Shown here: piece by piece, positions 55,921 through 64,000 of the stretch
Layout of the letters: each line of letters begins with the position of its first letter
Numbering within the stretch: position 1 is the first letter of the stretch
Assembly: GCF_030272615.1 (NCBI RefSeq)
Contig: NC_081412.1
Coordinates: 340,935,370 to 340,999,369 of the forward strand
Reading direction: 5' to 3'
Source: Cryptomeria japonica
Lineage: Eukaryota > Streptophyta > Pinopsida > Cupressales > Cupressaceae
Length of the DNA stretch: 64,000 nucleotides
Notes under the pieces: model-generated
Seen by the model: only the letters and a program-made list of their open reading frames with translations
Told to the model about the DNA's origin: nothing
Database searches by the model: none
Program-made: the position numbers and the translations under genes

Positions 55921-57830
55921 GTCTCCGTCATTTGATAATAAAAATCCATCAGGTTGCTCAATATAGACTTCTTCCTCAAGATCACTGTTCAGAAAGGCAG
56001 ATTTGACATCCATCTGATATACCTTGAAATATTTATAGGTAGCATATGCAAGAAATAGTCTAACAGCTTCAAGTTTGGCCACCGGAGAAAAAGTCTCCTC
56101 ATAATCAATTCCTTCTTTCTGTGAATATCCTTTGCATACTAGTCTTTCTTTATTTCTGACAACTTCACCGACTTCATTCAATTTATTCCTGAATACCTAT
56201 TTAGTACCAATTACATTTTTATCTTTAGGTCTAGGCACAAGATCCCATGTGTTATTCTTCACTATCTGATCTAATTATTCTTCCATAGCTCTCATCCAAT
56301 TTTCATCTTTGCAAGCTTCAATAACATCTTTAGGTTCAATTTTAGAAATCAAACATACCTCTTTAGCAGCTAGCCTTCTTTCTAGTCATCACACCTTTAT
56401 TTTTATCTCCAATAATTTAATTTTTTAAATGATTCAGTCTTACATACCTCAAAGTCTTTTGACTATTCTGATTTTTAGGTTCTTGTACCTCTCCACTGGC
56501 GGCAGCAACATTCTGATTAACAGTTTCTATTGGATCATTCTGCTTTGACTCTTTAGTTTGAATAGGATTTAAAATAATGTTATGACCATCATCATATCCA
56601 CAAGCTTTGATCTATTTCCCAAGGTTCTCATCCACCTTCACATTTGCACTTTCTACTATCTTTCTCAGTCTATTATTGTAGCACTTGTAGGCTTTTCTCT
56701 TTGTAGAATAACTCAAGAAAATTCCTTCATCACTTCTTGCATCAAACTTTCCTATGTCATCATCTCTCTTGATATAACATTTGCTACCAAATACTCTAAA
56801 ATGTCTCACAGTAGAAGCATGACCAAACCATAACTCATAAGGAGTCTTACCGGTATCACCTTTGATATGAAATCGGTTGAATGCGTAAACAATAGTGGTA
56901 ATATCTTCTCTTTAATAGATCTTTTGGACATTTCCTTCAATCAACATAGTCCTTACAACATCCAAAATAGTCTTGTTCTTCCTTTCAACAACTCCATTCC
57001 ACTGAGGGAATCTAGGAGTAGATAATTGTCTTCTAATATCATTATTCTCACAGAATGAATCAAACTCACTAGAACAAAATTCTCCACCTATGTCAGATCT
57101 CAGACATTTCACCTTCAATCTTGACTCAGTCTCAACCTTTTCTTTGAATATCTTGAACTTGTCTAATGCTCCATATTTCTCCTTCAAAAAGACAACCCAC
57201 ATCATCCTAGAATAATCATAAATTAGGAACATAAAATATCTATCTCCCTACACACTTCTAACATTTGTAGGTCCACATAGGTCAGTATGCACAAGATCTA
57301 GAAATTCATCAGATGTATTTTGTTTGCTCTTGAAACAAATTCTTGTTTGCTTACCCAATTGACATTCTTTACATATCAGATTAGCAGGCTTAATAATTTT
57401 AGGAAGATCTCTAACATCTTGAATATAATTGATCTTAATCATTGAATCAAAGTTAACATGACACATTCTCCTATGCCACAACCAACTTTCATCAATCTGA
57501 GAAATCAAACAACTTTTCTCACCAGCATTCAAATGAAAAATATTACCTTCAGTATTAGTCCTAGATGCAATTTCTATACCAGAGGCATTTAGGATCATTT
57601 AGCATTCTTGAATTGTAAATCATAACCTTTGTCAACCATCTGTCCCACACTCAAAAGATTATTCTTTAAACCTTCAACATACAAGACATCATCACTATTA
57701 TGCTTACCATCAAAAGAAATAGAACCTCTTCCACAAATCACACAAGATTTGTTTTGATTGGTATTGAAATGAGATTTGATTAGTTCCTTTCATCCATTGG
57801 GCAATAGAGTCAATCTCCTATTCCTTCATT
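55921..57830 (-). pseudogene. pol: Element D copia pol, N-terminal part: integrase and start of RT
   Basis: Minus strand, right to left: the pre-integrase region (WLWHRRMCHVNF, about 57470; NLICKECQLGKQTR with the zinc Cys pair, about 57370); the integrase core with Asp in VHTDLCGPTN (about 57280), Asp in SDIGGEFCSSEF (about 57090) and Glu in NGVVERKNKTI (about 56990); then FGSKCYIKRDDDIGKFDARS (about 56780). A Lys/Gln/Thr-rich linker is badly broken (56600-56190). RT follows ([40 protein letters not shown]) to 55921. The remainder is at 35705-36603 beyond element G. Several stops and frame changes. Upstream of about 57800 no protease or gag can be read, and no 5' LTR was found. Confidence 0.92.
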
Positions 57831-59992
57831 GCTTTTGCACCATTTTATTAGACAATTTTTACATCCATGCCTTGCATGAATCTGTCAGTTGCTTGAATCC
57901 TTATACATTCAATTATTTTGTCTTTATTACTATTACTTGTTAACAAGAAATTTTAATCTCTCCTTGAGAGAATCAAGACAACAAATCATACAAAGATACT
58001 AAAAGATCTTTGATCAATTTGAAATACCCTTGATATTCAAATCAATATAATAGGAAAAACATGACATATAGGAGTTCTCAAACAACCTTGGCCAATTTAG
58101 CAAATATAACAAGTGAAACTAAATTAGAGAACATTAAATTGTATTTCTTGCACAATGTTTGGAAGGTTTTTAAATTTAAGCCCCTTTTTTGAAAATAATA
58201 TGTTACAATTTCTACCCTTTTGTGGATAGTCTTCTATTTTAAGTTTTATTATTTTATCTCCCTTATTCTCCACATTTTTCATCACTTATATATGTGGTTG
58301 AATAGTCACCATACCCCTTTTTGGGCGAAGAGTCACCATTTTTTGTTAAAGTTAACCAAACCCTTTGAAATTCATATATCAACTAGTTAGTCAATAACCT
58401 TGCTTTAAGATATCTTTCAGGTTTCCTTTTTTTTGACAACCTTAAACTTCATTTCATATGCTGAAAATTGTTTAGGTGGTAGGAAATATCCATATCTCAA
58501 ATGGGTCTTCATTATAATTTCATTTTTCTTTCGTTTTCATGATAAGTCGACATCATTTTTGTATCAAATCGAAATGACGGGTTTTATGGATTGTTTTCAG
58601 CCTTCTTATGATCTTTTCTATGGTTAACAGCCCAAAACACATCATAAGGACATGATATTTTTATTGGATATTGTAAACATAAATTTATAAAATGGGTATT
58701 TCTTACATTTTCAATTTTAACACAATTTCATTCTTTTTCAACTTCATTTTTTTTGTGGATTGAAAACACCAATCTGCAATAGCTGGCAAGCAAAATCAGC
58801 AGGTCAAGAGTCCATGTTAGCTAGTTGACAGGTTGGGTCAACATGTTAGTAGGTCTATATGTATTAAGTCTATTTAGGAACATTTAGAAACAACATATTA
58901 GGGTATGAAATGCTAAAATTTGAGATGGAAAGTTATTATGAGATGTTATCATCCTCATAAGAAAAATGGCTCATGATAGCACTCTTTGGAACAAATATAT
59001 ATGGCATGCCTAGGGTTATGAGGACGGGATGATGAAGGATTATATGGACTTATTATTTCATGCATGAAGTGGGATAGCAAGTTAAATATGCTTAGGATAC
59101 ATAGACTCTTTATGACTTGAAGGGAATGTATGTATATGTGAAATACAAGGTAGCTTAACAACCTTTCATGGGGGTCCATTGGAATTAATTTATTCATATC
59201 CTTATCTTATCCTCCTTTACTCTAGGTGATGAAATCATTCATCATCCATTATGTTCCATTTCCATAAAGTGACCACCATTTTCAGTAGTAGGGTGCTTGA
59301 AATTATTTGTAAATTTCAAGCCTCAACAGTGGCTCTGTTTGGGGATGCATGCCCCTTAAGGGCATAGCAAGAATTCAGATATCTAGTACAGCAGAGCATA
59401 TGCCTTATTCATCTCCTTGTTAAACATCAAGTCACAATCTGATTTGGTGGCCGTAAGCCCCCAAAAATGAAAATCTATTTTACCCTCTATCAAATACTTT
59501 ATTTTGGTCATGTAGAAACATTACATCTTCAAAAACATCATGATCACTCATCTTGGTACTATCCCAATCAGTCATGCCATTTATTGTTTTTAAAACATTT
59601 CCCAATTATTGATGCAATAATTATGCTATAGAGTGTTCATTTGGTGCACATGATTCTATCTTAGTATCAAATGTATTACTTGGAAATATTTCTTCCCCAT
59701 CATATAAAAGATTTGAAAATAAATGAAAATCTTTTTCACATACACTATGGCAATAGGGAGTCTGACTCTCCTCTACCAATTCATCACATAAGGGATTTAA
59801 AATAATTTGACAAATACACATACCTCATTTTTATCAATTGTATTATCACGGTATTATTAAATGAAAGGGCCTACTAATGGTTCATTTGCTTCTTCATTTT
59901 CCTTATTGTTGATTTATTCTTCATGCAATATATCTTCAATAGCATTTTCCAACTTACATTCCTCTTTCAGTGGTTGCATCATTTTATTATCC
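57831..59992. other. Unassigned stretch with weak minus-strand coding remnants
   Basis: About 2.2 kb without a gene I can name. From 59985 leftwards to about 59400 the minus strand reads as broken acidic protein-like sequence, for example ENEEANEPLVGPFI (about 59850) and the frame 59821-59621. This suggests an old element remnant into which LTR K inserted. The interval 57831-58950 shows only short chance frames. A 5' LTR of element D, expected to the right, is not found here. Confidence 0.4.
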
Positions 59993-60674
59993 TGTAATGC
60001 TTCTCCTCGGCCCAATTGATGTGATACCTGTGATAGGTTCACCAAGGCCATGAGAGGATGTTCAAGATTATGGTTAGGATGCTAGGTATTTTAGTTGCTT
60101 AGCATGACGCTAGGCATTATGCAGATTAACGTTATCTGATGGTTGTATGGAGGATGGTGTAGTGTTCACCTTTGAGTAGATTCTCGTTCCACTTTGGTAG
60201 ACTTGATTGGATCTTTATTTTTGAGCAATGGATATGATAGACAAGATTAGATATACATGATGCATGGATGTTATTTTTGGCTTTTCATATGTACCTCATT
60301 GTTGATCATTGACAGACATTACATGATTTCATGATTCTTGATATTAGTGATTATGTTCATGTTTAGTTATGACCTTATGTGATTTAGATGTTTAACATGA
60401 TGATGATCGATTTCTATATGTATATATGTCGTGGTCAATACAAAGATGGATAGTGTTAGCATTTTGATTATCATGTGCTTTAATAGATTTTATTGATCTT
60501 GCTTTATTATGGAATGGACATGCTAACCCTAGCTCGATTTACTTATGATGCGATGTTGCATGTATTATGTGTTACTGTTTGGATAATGTGTGACTGTCTA
60601 TGTGGGGGAATCAACGTCGTGTCACTCTTGTGAGTGGTATGTGTCATTGCAAAATTCCTCCACTTATCTGTGAT

Positions 60675-60676
<2 letters not shown>

Positions 60677-60753
<77 letters not shown>
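60677..60753. repeat. (GT)n microsatellite, about 38 units
   Basis: An uninterrupted GT run of about 77 bases lies inside LTR K. The matching place in LTR J (about 10165-10185) has only short CA/TA-rich sequence, so this is a copy-specific expansion. The open frames across it on both strands are artefacts. Confidence 0.95.
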
Positions 60754-60754
<1 letters not shown>

Positions 60755-60967
60755 ACATGTATTTTTGTGGTGGTTATAGGTTTGCAGGTACTAAGGAATT
60801 CATTCCTCTCGGGAAACTAGGTGTAAGCTCCCCTGGCTTGATAGGTGTGAGCATGCCTCTTCCCAATGGTGAATATGTGGTCAAAGGTGTCATTGGTTCC
60901 CTACCCACACTCTAGGTCTAGGTTGGTCATCCAGTGTTGTGATCCGTCTTGGTGTGGTATGATGGTA

Positions 60968-62396
60968 TGATGAAAGAGTAAGTATCCAGTAGAATAATCA
61001 GAGGGGGGTGAATCAGTATATTGAAAAACTGATACAAATTTCTCAACCTCAAATTCAATCACACAAAGTAAACATACCTCAGTCAAGATCAATATTCATA
61101 AGAATACTTGACACTAACCGGTTTAACTGTTATGACAACTTAACAGCAAACAACTTCAATCTTGTAAACATCAACAATGCTTAATCATAACTCAACATAT
61201 TCATCTCTCAATGCTTCTACTTATCATGCCTTATCAGAAGTTAACCAAATCAACAAATAAGATCATAACCACAAAAGCATTCACCACTTGACACAAATGT
61301 TTATACGTGGAAAACCCAAATAGGTAAAAACCACGGTGAGATGAGACTCACAAGGATAGCTATCTAAACTCTTCTGAAGTTTGCCCTATTAGGAGCCAAG
61401 CCTGTTAAAACTTTACAATAAGTCATGTTAAGAACTAATTCTGGTTAGGAATCACCCTGTTAAGGGATTTATAAATATGCCTTGATAAAAAGCACAATAC
61501 CCTGTTAGGAGTAACCACGCTGGAGGATTTAAGAATCCAAGCTAATGGACCACCTTGTTAGAGGATTTAATGAGTAACCAAGCTTGTTAGAGCTTCCCCT
61601 GTTAAGGGATTTCACTTCTGTTGTAATTGTTAGAAAACAACAGGTTTTCTTGATCTGTCTGAGTAGTACTACATTTGCTTGATTAGATCCTTCTAAGCTT
61701 CAATCTGCCTTCACTCAAAGTGCAGATCCATTCATTGGTTAGACAACTACACACTCAACAAGTTTCTATCAATCTTGCCAATAACCTTTACAAACAACTT
61801 CATCGACCTTAAATACAAATCAATTAGGTCGGTAACACAACAAAAACCTAATTCTTGTCATTGAGATTACAAACAAGTTGGTACAATCTTGACCGTTAGA
61901 AATCATGACAATCTCTTCACATTCTTCAAGAGAATTCCAACCACTCCATGATCACCGCTTCATCGGACTTTGTAACTCATCACGCGTTGTGCATTAGATG
62001 CAATCCACTTTGCTCCTTCCCTAGACAATAAACAAACGTGCCAAAACAACTTGAACTTATCCTCATACAATGATCACATGTGTCTCCATCATTACCGCTT
62101 ATCAGATAGTAAACCAATAAACTTGTTCGGTTAGGGTTTAACAACTGATAGGGTTTACCGGTTACATTGCTTAGAAAGGTTTAACCCTTTACACCGGTTC
62201 ACTGGTTCAACTCACAAATTTTACATACCGATTTACAACATCTTCCACAAAGCTCTTTTTACCGGTTACTAGCCTATATCAAAAACAACAATATCAGCAA
62301 TAACATGAATGCCATTACCGGTTCAATTGACATCAATGACAACATATCATTAATGCAATCTCTATGCAAAATGCCAACAAACTCAAAATGCCAACA
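60968..62396 (-). mobile_element. Solo copia LTR (1429 bp) in LTR K, minus strand
   Basis: On the minus strand it starts TGTTGGCATTTTGAG (62396) and ends TACTCTTTCATCA (60968). Perfect 5-bp duplications TGGTA lie at 60963-60967 and 62397-62401. The late block (plus-strand 61310-61350) and C-run (plus-strand GAGGGGGGTGAATC at about 61002-61015) are in the expected place. LTR K sequence resumes across it. No internal region or coding sequence is present. Confidence 0.93.
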
Positions 62397-64000
62397 TGGT
62401 ATGCCATGTCGTCATGTTGTCCTGAATGTGAGTATGAGGCATGGTGAGTTTATGTATTTAATTTGTTTCATTTATTTAATTTGATTTATTGATTAATAGA
62501 GTGGTTATTTAATCTATTTAATTTGTGATTAATGATCTATTCTTGATTAAGTAATTATTTAATCTTAATTTATGATTTTAGTGTTATTTCAATTATTAAT
62601 GTTTAATGATTTGAGCCTTATTGTAATTTATTAATATTTGACGATTTTAATTATTTAACTATTTTCACTTTTAAATTTAAATCAATAATTATTACTTTAT
62701 GTCGCTTGAGATTTAGTTGATGACAATTATTTAAAGTTGATTGAGATTTTATTTAATAATTATTATTTATAGTTTGATTTAATTGATAATGTTGTTTATT
62801 GTTTATCGTTTATCTAATTATTTATTTAATGTTTATTCAATTTTTATTTAATATATTTTTATCCGTCTTGATTTATTTAATTGAGTCTATTTAATTATTA
62901 TAATCGTTTTTATAGTGTGGAATAATGCTAAGGGGATTAAATAATAGCATAATTCTCCAATTTATATTGACATTATTTTTGGAATTTTAAATTCTCCATC
63001 CAAAAGTTAGTGGGGGGAAAATAAAATATAGATATGTTATATAGTTTTAAAGAAGACATAATTTAAAGGGAGCAATTTGATTGGTTTGCTGGGAGGTTAG
63101 GGTTTTTTAAGAATTTGTCATGATTTCATTTCTTCTTCTTGATCATTCATCATTTTACTCTCTTTTTTGGGGAGTTATCTGCAAAATTTTGGGGCTTTTA
63201 TAATTTGTGATTTCCGAAGGAGCTTGGCAAGATTTTTGGTTGTTGATGGAGGATTGGGAGAGGTTCTTCTTCAGCAGAGCAACTCCTCATTCAAATTCCC
63301 CAGATTGGGTTTGAAAACCTTAGTCTTGTTGAAGATTTTTCTTCAATATTACCTTGTGTCTGTAATTGTGTTCATGGGTTGAGGAATATGTGTGAATTCC
63401 ATTGCATATTAAGTTGTTTATGAATGTTGATATTGGAGCAATAAAGTTTATTTATTGTGTTTGCTTGGATAGTGAAACATCAGTTAGTTCTTCTTTTATT
63501 TATACTGGAAGATTGAATGTTTGTTTTCTTTTCCTTACAGTCTGAAACCCTTCATTATGGAAATTGAGCTTCCAGTAAATTTGGTGTTTAAACTTTAGTG
63601 CATATGTTTGAGAATTTAATTGTTAAATCCCTTCATGGGATGAGGCTTTTTTGTTCATGAAATTCAAATTTTACTCCTTTACGGATGCCCCGTCTCTTCC
63701 TTGTTTTATGTATTTTTTTTATTTTGTTTAATGGGGGGGCGAGGGGGGCATATGTATGTTGTTTGTGTTGTTGTTGCAGCACCCCCTCCACAGCACCACA
63801 ATGTGGCATCATGGGTGTTGTACCATGATGTACATATTGTGGGTGCTTGCCATTGCAACCTCCATGATGTGGAGTATTAACCCATCGCAACCCCTTTCCT
63901 TTTGCTAGTTCGCCCAACAATGAACCAAAAAAAAAAAAAAGTAAAAATACCACGATATGTGGTATGCAACAAAAATATAACATTGACCCAAATTTTAGTT

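Larger units (their letters stand above)
59993..64000 (+). mobile_element. LTR K, same family as LTR J, running off the window
   Basis: It starts TGTAATGCTTCTCC at 59993. It then follows LTR J (read on the minus strand from 10874) block by block: AGTTGCTTAG and GGTAGACTTGAT segments near 60100-60210; the CTCGGGAAACTAGG to CTAGGTCTAGG segment at 60810-60925; GTGAGTATGAGGCATGG at 62429-62445; and the GC-rich block near 63770-63875. The right end and any internal region are outside. Whether it is a 5', 3' or solo LTR cannot be told. No clear polypurine tract precedes it. Short frames inside (63167-63382, 63633-63983) look spurious. Confidence 0.8.

Noticed and set aside
60543-60915. Open frames of poly-Thr/His and poly-Cys/Val
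   Set aside because: They are translations of the (GT)n microsatellite.
4569-64000. Treating LTRs J and K as the two LTRs of one giant element
   Set aside because: They are in opposite orientation, and each has unrelated neighbours.

Overview
This window is eukaryotic, plant nuclear DNA made almost entirely of nested LTR retrotransposons. I found no host gene, tRNA, rRNA, CRISPR array or bacterial-type operon. The evidence for a plant is: Ty1/copia and Ty3/gypsy polyproteins of plant lineages, primer-binding sites of the initiator tRNA-Met type (TGGTATCAGAGC), a Tat-lineage gypsy element with two RNase H domains, and a plant mobile domain reading frame. Unbroken repeat density with many long LTRs suggests a very large genome, possibly a gymnosperm; that last point is inference.

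Left block (1-14 kb). Element A is the 3' part of a copia element (pol, polypurine tracts, 3' LTR). It abuts the 5' leader of a minus-strand gypsy element, J, whose very long LTR (4569-10874) holds a poly-A-tailed retroposon with a 218-codon frame. J is inserted in the gag of another minus-strand gypsy element, B, and that gag is also split by a solo LTR with a perfect 5-bp target duplication.

Central block (14-36 kb). Element C is a minus-strand gypsy gag-protease pseudogene cut by a solo copia LTR and then by copia element H. H's 5' LTR contains F, a complete gag-only element with two 2.65-kb LTRs. H's gag is cut by copia element I, which carries an unusual gag (coiled coils plus four zinc knuckles) and an accessory frame I do not recognise. 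I is broken by an AT-rich LTR-like stretch (L), which is followed by minus-strand copia element D.

D's reverse transcriptase is split exactly (duplication GTCTC) by element G (36604-55920). G is a 19.3-kb Tat-type gypsy element with almost identical LTRs. It carries gag, protease, a G-patch motif, reverse transcriptase, RNase H, a second archaeal-type RNase H and integrase. On the opposite strand, between integrase and the 3' LTR, it carries a plant mobile domain frame. Inside G's leader sits E, a deletion-derivative copia element with an intact coiled-coil frame. E's LTRs differ far more than G's, so G probably moved recently as an already defective composite.

Right block (56-64 kb). The rest of D is followed by about 2 kb of unassigned sequence. 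Then comes K, a plus-strand LTR of the same family as J, containing a long GT microsatellite and a minus-strand solo copia LTR. Almost every coding region is broken by nonsense codons while frame is kept over long stretches, which fits decay by point mutation of methylated silenced copies.
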